DNA of 45,030 nt from an uncultured archaeon. GTDB lineage: Archaea; Altiarchaeota; Altiarchaeia; IMC4; SCGC-AAA252-I15. The DNA lies in contig CABMCB010000100.1 of assembly GCA_902384455.1 (NCBI GenBank), positions 1-45,030 on the forward strand, in the 5' to 3' direction. Below, piece after piece: positions 38,004 through 44,927 of the stretch; the stretch's first letter is position 1, and the number at the start of each line of letters is the position of its first letter. Both the position numbers and the translations under genes were made by a program. The notes beneath the pieces were generated by a model. That model had not been told where the DNA came from. It saw nothing but the letters and a program-made list of their open reading frames with translations, and did no database searches.

Positions 38004-38188
38004 CTATTCCACGGAATATCCAAGCTGACCGTCTCATCCCTTGTCCAGTATGTAATGCTGCACAAGGTAAAGGATGTAAACCTACCGGTAGACCCAAAGA
38101 TGAGTTGAAGAAAAGTCATTCACACTTCGGCAGACGACTAAAACGAATACTCACACTGGGAATCCTACCAGAGGAGAAGTTTCAATGA
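38000..38188 (+). CDS. Small phage zinc-finger protein
   Basis: The first codons (MTIPRN) are palindrome copy 37. The 62-residue product has CPVCNAAQGKGC followed by a basic His-containing helix (KKSHSHFGRRLKR), the 'CPxCxAxxGxxC...HxxR' pattern common in phage and actinobacterial proteins thought to bind nucleic acid. ATGA overlaps join it to both neighbours. Confidence 0.65.
   Translation: MTIPRNIQADRLIPCPVCNAAQGKGCKPTGRPKDELKKSHSHFGRRLKRILTLGILPEEKFQ
38005..38018. repeat. RY palindrome copy 37
   Basis: TATTCCACGGAATA, codons 2-6 of 38000-38188 (IPRN). Confidence 0.9.
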
Positions 38189-38298
38189 AGTATGCGACAT
38201 TCTTCGCGCCAAACCTTATGATGGCTATCAGCTTCATAGCGTTAGGCGTGTTCGTTGTTACTGGACTGCGTAGCAAGAACGAAAGGGTCTCTCGATGA
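38185..38298 (+). CDS. 37-residue single-pass membrane protein
   Basis: The frame starts MKYATFFAPNLMMAISFIAL, one membrane helix with a short basic tail. ATGA overlaps at both ends support it. It precedes the muralytic genes and could be a small holin or accessory membrane protein. Confidence 0.6.
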   Translation: MKYATFFAPNLMMAISFIALGVFVVTGLRSKNERVSR

Positions 38299-39794
38299 CA
38301 CCAGAACAGTATGCCGCAAACTTTGGCGTTGATATTCCTCAAGTACCAATGCCCTCCGGTTACCGTCGTGCAACTGCGAAAGAGATTACCAAACCGGTTC
38401 TATCTTTTGCACGCATTGCACTTCAACATGCAACTCCTATTGGTAAACAGCAGGTAACGACTGTTACTCAACCAACAGGGAAGCATCAACAAGTCATGGC
38501 ACTCACTGAAGTGCACTATGACAATCACCCTCCGCGACCTTCCGAAGGATATAAAGCGGCAGAAGGTCCGCCGTTCCTACATCCTGGCATCTCAATGCTT
38601 GTTCCCAAACAGCAAGCAATCAATCCTTATCGCACACAGATGCCTGGACTTCCCGAAAGTCACAATGAGTTTGCGGGCTTTGGTGCAGAACTAGAAGGAC
38701 TGCGGCCAAACGAAGAAACAATCTATCGCACAACACTCTGGGCGCCAACCACTCAATCAGAAACAATCGCTCAACAAGCGCTCCAAAGTGTCAAACCTGA
38801 CGCAATTCTTGAGGTTGCTCATCTCCTCAATGAACAAGGTGACCAAACCCATGCTGCTGCACTCTTTCACCGTGCACTATCATTCCATAGAATAAATTAC
38901 ACTTCTCCAGTTTCTACCGGGTTTGGCGTTGAATGGGGCTTCGGCATTGACTATGCTGCCGTACAACAGAAACTAAACGCCCTAGGCGCGAAACCACAGC
39001 TTGCAACCGACGGTAAATGGGGACCAATGAGCAAAGCTGCATTGGTTGCCTATCAAAAGTCTAAGGGCCTAGCTGCCGACGGCATACCGGGACCAATCAC
39101 ACTCGGTTCTCTAGGTCTAGGTGCAACCGTTGCTAACCAAACTAGCGTAGCGTTACCAACCACGTCTAACGTGCCGCCAGGTGAGCTTCCAGACAGAGCT
39201 ACTCCACTAACGCCCACACAAGCAGTACAAGCATTGAAAGATGGCTACGCTCTAGTCACTGGCAAAGCTCCTACACCTGAGATATTAGACTTGCTCGTCG
39301 GGCAAACTGCCCTCGAAACTGGCAACTGGCAACACGGTATCCACAATTACAACTTCGGTAACAAGAAGTATTCAGGTGGCGACCGTAATTGGCAATTCTT
39401 CCGTTGCTCCGAGATTGTCAACGGCAAAGAAGTCTTCTACGACCCACCAAGCCCAGTGTGTAAATTCGCCGCCTACGGTTCTGCTGCCGAAGGTGCCGCG
39501 GCTTACATTCGTTCACTACAATCACGAGCCCATTGGTGGAACGGACTTCTAACGGGCACTCCAGAAGGCTTCGTTCAAGGGTTGACTACTGCGCCTAAAT
39601 ACTTCACAGCCAATCCAACCCTATATACCAAAGTGCTCAAAGAACGGGCAGGGAACTACCTCACACTCGCTCAACAGTTGGCAACACAACACGTTGCCGC
39701 TGCAACTGGGATTGGAATCGGCACCATTGGTCTTATTGCCTTGGGGATATTCCTGCTTAGGAAACCATTGGGGCTCGTGAAGGTGGCAGCATGA
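38295..39794 (+). CDS. Virion-associated muralytic enzyme (PG-binding and lysozyme-like)
   Basis: The 499-residue protein contains a TPR-like helical repeat (~155-195), a PG_binding_1 domain (~215-272; VQQKLNALGA...DGKWGPMSKAAL) and a lysozyme/glucosaminidase-like domain (~305-465) with QTALETGNWQHGIHNYNFGN holding the likely catalytic Glu. A C-terminal membrane helix (GIGTIGLIALGIFLLRKPLG) follows. It should cut the cell wall during entry or release, like PRD1 P7 in role. Palindrome copy 38 is inside the gene (SFHRIN). Confidence 0.82.
   Translation: MTPEQYAANFGVDIPQVPMPSGYRRATAKEITKPVLSFARIALQHATPIGKQQVTTVTQPTGKHQQVMALTEVHYDNHPPRPSEGYKAAEGPPFLHPGISMLVPKQQAINPYRTQMPGLPESHNEFAGFGAELEGLRPNEETIYRTTLWAPTTQSETIAQQALQSVKPDAILEVAHLLNEQGDQTHAAALFHRALSFHRINYTSPVSTGFGVEWGFGIDYAAVQQKLNALGAKPQLATDGKWGPMSKAALVAYQKSKGLAADGIPGPITLGSLGLGATVANQTSVALPTTSNVPPGELPDRATPLTPTQAVQALKDGYALVTGKAPTPEILDLLVGQTALETGNWQHGIHNYNFGNKKYSGGDRNWQFFRCSEIVNGKEVFYDPPSPVCKFAAYGSAAEGAAAYIRSLQSRAHWWNGLLTGTPEGFVQGLTTAPKYFTANPTLYTKVLKERAGNYLTLAQQLATQHVAAATGIGIGTIGLIALGIFLLRKPLGLVKVAA
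38881..38894. repeat. RY palindrome copy 38
   Basis: CATTCCATAGAATA, inside the muralytic gene 38295-39794. Confidence 0.85.
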
Positions 39795-39822
39795 ACTACT
39801 TTATACCAACTAGGGTAGGCAA

Positions 39823-40341
39823 ATGAACTTTGCAGCAATCCCACTATGGGCAAAGCTGAGTGGCGTTGGTGTAGCAGCGCTAGGCCTTCTCTGGCTTGTC
39901 AAACGGACGGGGGGACACCTACTACCAGCGCCACCAGTAAACCCACGGCTCAGTGTTGTACAAGCTGCATTGAGTCAAGTAGGTTCTAACGATAGTGCCA
40001 AGTACTGGGCCGACGTCATACCAGGCACCAACATGGGTAAAGCTAGCTGGTGTGGAGGCTTTGCACTTTGGGCACTACACCAAGCAGGTCTCGCACGCAA
40101 TTGGTTTTGGCAACTAGGCAAAAGGTTTCTCTTTCAACTGCCAATGACGAAAAGTCCGCAACCAGGGGATATCGCCTACTTCAATAACTACCAACATCAT
40201 GCGGTTGTCGGGGCAATCATTGACCCTGTAACCGTACAGCTCATCAATGGTAACGGTACGGGTGGCAAAGTATCAGTTAGCACCACACCCATGCATTCAG
40301 TGACGGCCTTCTACTCAATTGAGCCATTACTACACGCCTAA
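39823..40341 (+). CDS. CHAP-like peptidoglycan hydrolase with membrane anchor
   Basis: An N-terminal membrane helix (GVGVAALGLLWLVKR) is followed by a CHAP/NlpC-type domain: Cys in ASWCGGFALWALHQAG, His in YQHHAVVGAI, then LINGNG. These are the Cys/His of amidases and endopeptidases that cut peptide stems. It adjoins the lysozyme-like gene, so the two probably open the wall together. Confidence 0.82.
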   Translation: MNFAAIPLWAKLSGVGVAALGLLWLVKRTGGHLLPAPPVNPRLSVVQAALSQVGSNDSAKYWADVIPGTNMGKASWCGGFALWALHQAGLARNWFWQLGKRFLFQLPMTKSPQPGDIAYFNNYQHHAVVGAIIDPVTVQLINGNGTGGKVSVSTTPMHSVTAFYSIEPLLHA

Positions 40342-40342
40342 C

Positions 40343-40383
40343 TATTCGGACGCCTAGGAACGCCCGAAGGGGCGCTTGGAATA
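40343..40383 (-). repeat. CNNC hairpin element F
   Basis: On the minus strand TATTCC, CGCCC-CTTC-GGGCG, TTCCTAGGCGTC, CGAATA. It fills the gap between 39823-40341 and 40389-40640. Confidence 0.8.
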
Positions 40384-40388
40384 CAACG

Positions 40389-40640
40389 ATGAAACATCCG
40401 GAAAGCGCTAACAAGCTCGTCATTGAGATGAGAAAACTCATTGAAGTAATTAAGCAGCACGATTGGGCTATCAAAGTGCCAGAACTTGACAACCAAACCG
40501 TGCTCAGAACAGGCGATGTTCTTGGAGCGCTAGAAGTCTTCACCTTTGCCAACTTCAATGAAGGGCAACAATCAGTCATATTCAGCCGCGCACGAACTGT
40601 AACTGAACCAACAGAAAAAGAGCCGGAAACACAACGATGA
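40389..40640 (+). CDS. Small hypothetical protein
   Basis: The 83-residue product is soluble and alpha/beta. Hairpin element F lies in the gap before it. It couples to the next gene by ATGA. Function is unknown. Confidence 0.5.
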   Translation: MKHPESANKLVIEMRKLIEVIKQHDWAIKVPELDNQTVLRTGDVLGALEVFTFANFNEGQQSVIFSRARTVTEPTEKEPETQR

Positions 40641-41167
40641 CTCTAGACCCTGATGTCAGACAGTACCTCGACGACTTCCGTCAAGCGGTTGAACATCGCT
40701 TTGCACTCTACGAAAAGGAACTTAGCCAATACCGTCGCCAACTTCCAAGTGTTGCCCTTGCCGAACATGCTAGTGAAACCGCTGAAACCGCATACATTGG
40801 CGTTGGAGAACTACGGGCAATGTTTGCCAACGAGCAAAAAGCGGTACGTGAACTCTTCCAAAATGAATTCGTAGAACTACGCAAGCAACAACGCAACACC
40901 ATAGCCGCCCAAAACAACCGCACACGGCTTTGGGTTGCAGCGTTCGGCGCAATGGCACTCATAATAACAGGTGCCTATGGTCTCATTGACCGTTGGGCAA
41001 GTGCTAACGCTCGTGAACAGATGCGAACCGTTTGCGGTCAAGAGATTGAAAAGCGGGACATAGGGCACGATGAACGTGACCGACGAATCATTGACGAGGC
41101 AGTAAGAACTACGTTACAACAACGTGAGCTTCAAGGAGATGTTATCTGGGGCTCACATCAACGATAA
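40637..41167 (+). CDS. Coiled-coil membrane protein, lysis candidate
   Basis: This 176-residue protein has a long charged helix (~1-95), a membrane segment (LWVAAFGAMALIITGAYGLI, ~98-117) and a charged tail with one Cys. Coiled coil plus a single membrane helix between muralytic genes suggests an inner-membrane spanin- or holin-like role; no family match is visible. Confidence 0.5.
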   Translation: MTLDPDVRQYLDDFRQAVEHRFALYEKELSQYRRQLPSVALAEHASETAETAYIGVGELRAMFANEQKAVRELFQNEFVELRKQQRNTIAAQNNRTRLWVAAFGAMALIITGAYGLIDRWASANAREQMRTVCGQEIEKRDIGHDERDRRIIDEAVRTTLQQRELQGDVIWGSHQR

Positions 41168-41175
41168 GGATACCA

Positions 41176-41364
41176 ATGTCCATACTCACTATAATTACAG
41201 ATACTGTGCAAACGGGCGCTATAGGATACCTAATCGGAGCGCACATTGCACAACGCAAAACATTCAAAGCCCTCGTGAAGATACACAGAAACCCGAAGCA
41301 TTGGAAAAGTGATGATTCGGACTCTGGACATGTTCACATTCTGGAACAAGGGGATGACAACTAA
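41176..41364 (+). CDS. Small membrane protein
   Basis: The 62-residue product has one hydrophobic N-terminal segment (LTIITDTVQTGAIGYLIGAH) and a basic then acidic tail. AAGGATACCA precedes the ATG. It is a possible lysis accessory protein. Confidence 0.5.
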   Translation: MSILTIITDTVQTGAIGYLIGAHIAQRKTFKALVKIHRNPKHWKSDDSDSGHVHILEQGDDN

Positions 41365-41635
41365 GCCACATTGGCAGCAACCATGGGAAAAGAGACATCG
41401 AACAGTCCGCGTTATCTGTGTTGCCTGCCTGAAAACATCACACATAACACTTTACGGTCTAACCAATGAATACAGAGACATGGTTGGACTTGAGAAGTGT
41501 GCTCACTGTGGAGAAGTCGGCAAACTGTCAACCAGTGACCTAGCAAAGACTCGAGCCAAACGAGATACCACGTTACAGATAACATTCGACTGGGACGCTG
41601 AGGAACGCCCGAAGGGGCGGGAGAAAAAGGGATGA
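41354..41635 (+). CDS. Zinc-ribbon hypothetical protein
   Basis: From MTTKPHWQQP the 93-residue product has CVACLKTSH and later CAHCGEVG, a four-Cys ribbon. The last residues (AEERPKGREKKG) are encoded by hairpin element G. An earlier ATG in frame is possible. Function is unknown. Confidence 0.55.
   Translation: MTTKPHWQQPWEKRHRTVRVICVACLKTSHITLYGLTNEYRDMVGLEKCAHCGEVGKLSTSDLAKTRAKRDTTLQITFDWDAEERPKGREKKG
41594..41619 (-). repeat. CNNC hairpin element G
   Basis: On the minus strand CGCCC-CTTC-GGGCG followed by TTCCTCAGCGTC, in the last codons of 41354-41635. Confidence 0.8.
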
Positions 41636-41841
41636 GAGTTTTCATTGTTATAGATGGTCAACCGGTACACGGCGAGATAATCCAATGCTTGTTCTGCAAT
41701 AGGGACGTCCTTATCCAAGATTGCGGTCAAGTGACACACACAATACCACTATGTCGTGACTTTCAAACGCTACGACTAGCAGCTACGTTCAGAATGATGC
41801 TAGCTGACCCAGAAAAACCTTACGCTCCAATGATGAGCTAG
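41632..41841 (+). CDS. Small Cys-containing protein
   Basis: The 69-residue product starts at an ATGA overlap. CLFCNRDVLIQDC and a later PLCRD may bind zinc. Function is unknown. Confidence 0.5.
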   Translation: MRVFIVIDGQPVHGEIIQCLFCNRDVLIQDCGQVTHTIPLCRDFQTLRLAATFRMMLADPEKPYAPMMS

Positions 41842-41842
41842 C

Positions 41843-41856
41843 TATTCCACGGAATA
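41843..41856. repeat. RY palindrome copy 39
   Basis: TATTCCACGGAATA, three bases before the ATG of 41859-41990. Confidence 0.9.
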
Positions 41857-41858
41857 AC

Positions 41859-41990
41859 ATGAAGTGGATTGATAAACTGATACTAGATACCGAAAAGAGT
41901 GTGGGCGGCTTCGGGCCAATGTTTCTACTTGTGGTAATATGGACCTGCAGCTGTCTTGAACTCATGAAATGGATGGGAATAATACCATGA
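41859..41990 (+). CDS. 43-residue single-pass membrane protein
   Basis: The frame starts MKWIDKLILDTEKSVGGFGP and continues in one membrane helix (FLLVVIWTCSCL). Its ATG is three bases after palindrome copy 39 and its stop overlaps the next start (ATGA). It may help lysis. Confidence 0.6.
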   Translation: MKWIDKLILDTEKSVGGFGPMFLLVVIWTCSCLELMKWMGIIP

Positions 41991-42607
41991 CTCTTCAAAT
42001 ACAACCTGCATTCAATGGCGCCCGTGGTGTTGACACGATTCTCACGTTCAATGCTGAACGCGCCAAAACTATCAAACAAGCGGGCTTCAACTTCGTTGTT
42101 CGTTACCTAGGCAGCCTAACGAAGAATGAACGGGACATAATCACTGGCGAAGGTCTTGGCCTACTCGCTGTTACCTACTCACGACGAGCCGGCTGGATTC
42201 CAAGTGCTGACCTTGGTACCGCCGACGGAGCCCACGCAGTAATCAATGCGGACAACGCCGGTTTACTACCAGGAATGTCACTATACATTGACATTGAAGG
42301 GCCTAGCGTGCACGGTGATTGTATAAGCTACATCAATAACTGTGCAAGCAAGATGCAATCAGCTGACTTCAGAGCGGGTATGTACGTTGGCTGGGGGATA
42401 CCGCTCAACTCATACCAACTTTACCATGCCCTTAGAGTAACAGGGTACTGGCACTCAGTCTCATGGGAACCGCCAGTTGATGTTCGCGGCTACCAGATGA
42501 CGCAAGAATATCCACCAAACCAACACGTTGCCGGGTTACAAGTGGATAAGAATCACATTGAAACTGACGGGCGAGGGGATACGCCACACTGGTTGATTGA
42601 TGTGTGA
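41987..42607 (+). CDS. DUF1906/Rv2525c-like glycoside hydrolase-like protein
   Basis: From MTLQIQPAFN the 206-residue product follows the DUF1906 pattern: GVDTILTFNAERAKTIKQAG, FVVRYLG, LLAVTYSRRAGW, LYIDIEGP and YVGWGIP. The family is a TIM barrel related to GH25 lysozymes and is often found as phage lysin modules. The Asp/Glu in IDIEG are the likely catalytic acids. It is probably a lysin. Confidence 0.8.
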   Translation: MTLQIQPAFNGARGVDTILTFNAERAKTIKQAGFNFVVRYLGSLTKNERDIITGEGLGLLAVTYSRRAGWIPSADLGTADGAHAVINADNAGLLPGMSLYIDIEGPSVHGDCISYINNCASKMQSADFRAGMYVGWGIPLNSYQLYHALRVTGYWHSVSWEPPVDVRGYQMTQEYPPNQHVAGLQVDKNHIETDGRGDTPHWLIDV

Positions 42608-42780
42608 TGGAAACCCAGATACCACATACACTCAATCATCACAAGTGTGAACTGTGTGACTTTGACAACTGTGACTGCCCACACTGTATTCACATAAAAC
42701 GTATGCGCACTGACCCCCAGATAAAACTTTGGTGGAACAATGAAAACGTTGCAAGTGAACCCCCAGTGGACCAAAGGTAA
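42607..42780 (+). CDS. 57-residue Cys-rich protein
   Basis: The frame starts METQIPHTLNHHKC and holds CELCDFDNCDCPHC, a dense zinc-binding knuckle. It starts at a TGATG overlap and runs 41 bases into the next gene. It resembles the leftmost gene (129-344) in Cys spacing. Confidence 0.55.
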   Translation: METQIPHTLNHHKCELCDFDNCDCPHCIHIKRMRTDPQIKLWWNNENVASEPPVDQR

Positions 42781-42922
42781 CTGTCCCGGTTGTGGGTTGA
42801 CCATCTACATTGATGATGTCAACAAGAGAACCATGCATCAAGACCCACTTTGCACCTGGTACACAGACTTTTGCTCCAAAGCTAAGTGTGAAGGTAAAGT
42901 AGAACTCATAGAACACACATAA
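42740..42922 (+). CDS. Small zinc-knuckle protein
   Basis: The 60-residue product carries CPGCGLTIYIDDVN, then H-x2-DPLC, nearly the same domain as the left-arm lipoprotein 4593-4883. Here it has no signal peptide. Function is unknown. Confidence 0.6.
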   Translation: MKTLQVNPQWTKGNCPGCGLTIYIDDVNKRTMHQDPLCTWYTDFCSKAKCEGKVELIEHT

Positions 42923-42933
42923 TCATCAACCTG

Positions 42934-42947
42934 TATTCCATGGAATA
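42934..42947. repeat. RY palindrome copy 40
   Basis: TATTCCATGGAATA, perfect palindrome, before the S53 protease gene. Confidence 0.9.
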
Positions 42948-42953
42948 AAACCA

Positions 42954-44108
42954 ATGAAGTGCCGCTCATACATCAAACACCCTAGGTTCCGCAAAAACAT
43001 AACCTCTTCACAGTTCACACCTAAACAACTAGCGGCATTCTACGGATTCCCGCCCAATACTACAGGTATTGGTAAGAAAGTTGCCGTTATCGAACTTGGC
43101 GGCGCCTACAACCAAGGTGACCTTGATACGTACTTCAAGAGCCTAGGCCTAACTGTAAAGCCTGTTGTGTTCCACTCTATCGACGGAGGGCAGAACACTT
43201 CAGACGGACCTGATGGCGCCGACGGTGAAGTCATGCTCGACCTCTGTGTCATTGGTGCAATGGCGCCAGGTGTTGAGATGCATTGCTACACAGCACCCAA
43301 CACTGACCAAGGATTCCTTGACGCCATAAACCAAGCAATCACCGACAAGATGGATTGTATCAGTATCTCATGGGGCGCACCCGAAGACCAATGGAGCGGT
43401 CCCATCGTTACTGCATTCAATGCTGCCTTTCAAAAGGCTGGTGCTGCGGGTATCACGGTCACTGTTGCTGCTGGTGACAATGGTTCTACCGATGGCGAGA
43501 TTGGAAACCATGTTGACTTCCCAGCAAGCTCGCCCTTCGTCCTTGCTTGTGGAGGTACCAGTGTTCTAAGCGTTTCACCTGTGAATGAAGTTGTTTGGAA
43601 CGACGGAAGCGCTGGCGGTGCAACAGGTGGCGGTGTTAGCGGTGTACTAGGCTTACCCACGTGGCAATCAAAAGCAAACGTGCCTGGAGGTAGAGCTAGA
43701 GGAGTACCAGACGTAGCCGGCAATGCAGACCCAAACACTGGTTGGATTATCATGATTGACGGGCAACAATACGTCATTGGCGGTACCAGTGCCGTTGCTC
43801 CAATGTGGGCCGCTCTAGCCGCCTGCCTAAGTCAGGTTGTTGGTAACGTTGGATTCCTGAATCCCTTCCTGTATAACCAAGGGGGTTGGGCACGTGACAT
43901 CGTCTCAGGAAACAATGGGACTTACACTTCACGCGTGGGTTGGGACGCATGTACTGGCAATGGCGTTCCAATTGGAACCAAATTGCTTGCAATGCTACAA
44001 CCAACAGTACCACCCACGCCACCTACGCCACCCACACCGCCCAAACCAACACAACACACCATTGTTGTCACTGGCTCTATCACAGTTGACGGCAAACCCG
44101 TCACATAA
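42954..44108 (+). CDS. S53 family (sedolisin/kumamolisin-like) serine protease
   Basis: The 384-residue protein contains the S53 catalytic residues: E92 and D96 in DGEVMLDLCV, the oxyanion D175 in VAAGDNGS, and S279 in GGTSAVAPMWAAL. The calcium-binding region near residue 315 (ARDIVSGNNG) is present. The usual ~180-residue pro-domain and signal peptide are absent, so it should be active as made. A Pro/Thr-rich linker and a short beta tail close it. Sedolisins cut at acidic pH and are common in soil bacteria; as a phage gene, between lysin and holin, it may cleave host envelope proteins or virion precursors. Palindrome copy 40 lies upstream. Confidence 0.9.
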   Translation: MKCRSYIKHPRFRKNITSSQFTPKQLAAFYGFPPNTTGIGKKVAVIELGGAYNQGDLDTYFKSLGLTVKPVVFHSIDGGQNTSDGPDGADGEVMLDLCVIGAMAPGVEMHCYTAPNTDQGFLDAINQAITDKMDCISISWGAPEDQWSGPIVTAFNAAFQKAGAAGITVTVAAGDNGSTDGEIGNHVDFPASSPFVLACGGTSVLSVSPVNEVVWNDGSAGGATGGGVSGVLGLPTWQSKANVPGGRARGVPDVAGNADPNTGWIIMIDGQQYVIGGTSAVAPMWAALAACLSQVVGNVGFLNPFLYNQGGWARDIVSGNNGTYTSRVGWDACTGNGVPIGTKLLAMLQPTVPPTPPTPPTPPKPTQHTIVVTGSITVDGKPVT

Positions 44109-44233
44109 CATTAACCCGGTACCTCTGGCCTGCGAGCTAGGGGCTAAGTCGTACGCGCTAGGCAAGCAAGAGTCTCCCCCCCGACTCTGGGCTCCCCGAA
44201 AGTATAGAGCCGGAACTTTCTCAAGAGTGACCA
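44109..44233 (+). ncRNA. Structured non-coding stretch near the right end
   Basis: This 125-base gap holds several small stems in a row: GAGTC...GACTC around a C-run, GGCTC...GAGCC around CCCGAAAGTATA, and a larger pairing of GCGAGCTAGG with CGCGCTAGGC-like sequence. It is too compact for a gene and no tRNA T-arm is present. It may be a small RNA, an mRNA leader, or a packaging-type RNA. Confidence 0.35.
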
Positions 44234-44449
44234 ATGAGGATAACTAACAAGGTGACACGCGTCGAACAATGTACCTGTGACCACACTGATTGCTCAGAAG
44301 TCAAAGATGTTGACCACAACATGGTCGCGCCAAAGGACTGGACGCAAATATCAGACCTCCTAGGAGCAAAAAACTACCACTTGTGTCCAGTGTGTTGGAA
44401 GAAACTACTGGAATTCTTCAAGAATCCAAAGGCGAAGGAGAAAGTATAA
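44234..44449 (+). CDS. Small zinc-binding protein
   Basis: The 71-residue product has CTCDHTDC near residue 13 and LCPVCWKK near residue 50. It couples to the holin-like gene by TAATG. Function is unknown. Confidence 0.55.
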   Translation: MRITNKVTRVEQCTCDHTDCSEVKDVDHNMVAPKDWTQISDLLGAKNYHLCPVCWKKLLEFFKNPKAKEKV

Positions 44450-44853
44450 TGGTAAGCTGGAAAACGACCGTAGCAGGAATCATCGCAGGAGCAATTCCAA
44501 TACTTCAAACAATAAGTGGTTCACTGCAAGTTGGGGGGCACATAAACTGGTATCAGATTGCCTTCGGCCTAGCTATTATGGTGCTAGGTGTGTTCGCTAA
44601 AGACATTGGCGTTCCCCCAGCGGCACTTGCAATCATATTCACACTGTCAATCCTCAGTCCACTAACAGTTGCATGCTCAAGTGGTATCAAAAACACAATT
44701 GGCGCAACCTGCCCGGCCAATGCAGTGTGTGACCAGGTTGACTTTGGTTACGGAGTGTTCACTGCCTGTCTATCACCCAGTGATATGCCAAAGTTACAAG
44801 CTGCTGCCGCTCAAAGTAGAGCACGAATCACACAAGAAGACGCGGGAAAGTAA
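44449..44853 (+). CDS. Holin-like membrane protein with lipobox-like tail
   Basis: From MVSWKTTVAGIIAGAIPILQ the 134-residue product has two membrane segments and the start pattern (WKTTVAGI...W..IAFGLAIMVLGVFAKD) typical of small phage holins. A third hydrophobic stretch ends in PLTVACSSG, which looks like a lipobox, followed by a Cys-containing periplasmic domain. It may be a fusion of a holin to a lipoprotein-like domain. It is the last gene before the right repeat. Confidence 0.65.
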   Translation: MVSWKTTVAGIIAGAIPILQTISGSLQVGGHINWYQIAFGLAIMVLGVFAKDIGVPPAALAIIFTLSILSPLTVACSSGIKNTIGATCPANAVCDQVDFGYGVFTACLSPSDMPKLQAAAAQSRARITQEDAGK

Positions 44854-44872
44854 CCCACACTTCGACACACAG

Positions 44873-44912
44873 TCAAGAGCCCTCGCGACACACGGTCCCG
44901 GGGGCTTCCCTG
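44873..44912 (+). terminator. Possible terminal hairpin
   Basis: AGCCC and GGGCT can pair around a GC-rich loop just after the last gene. There is no clear T-tract. It may end late transcription before the terminal repeat; support is weak. Confidence 0.3.
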
Positions 44913-44927
44913 TATAAAAATCGTGAC

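Noticed and set aside
44109..44233. tRNA gene
   Set aside because: Stems are present but no T-arm (GGTTC-A) or acceptor pairing can be found.
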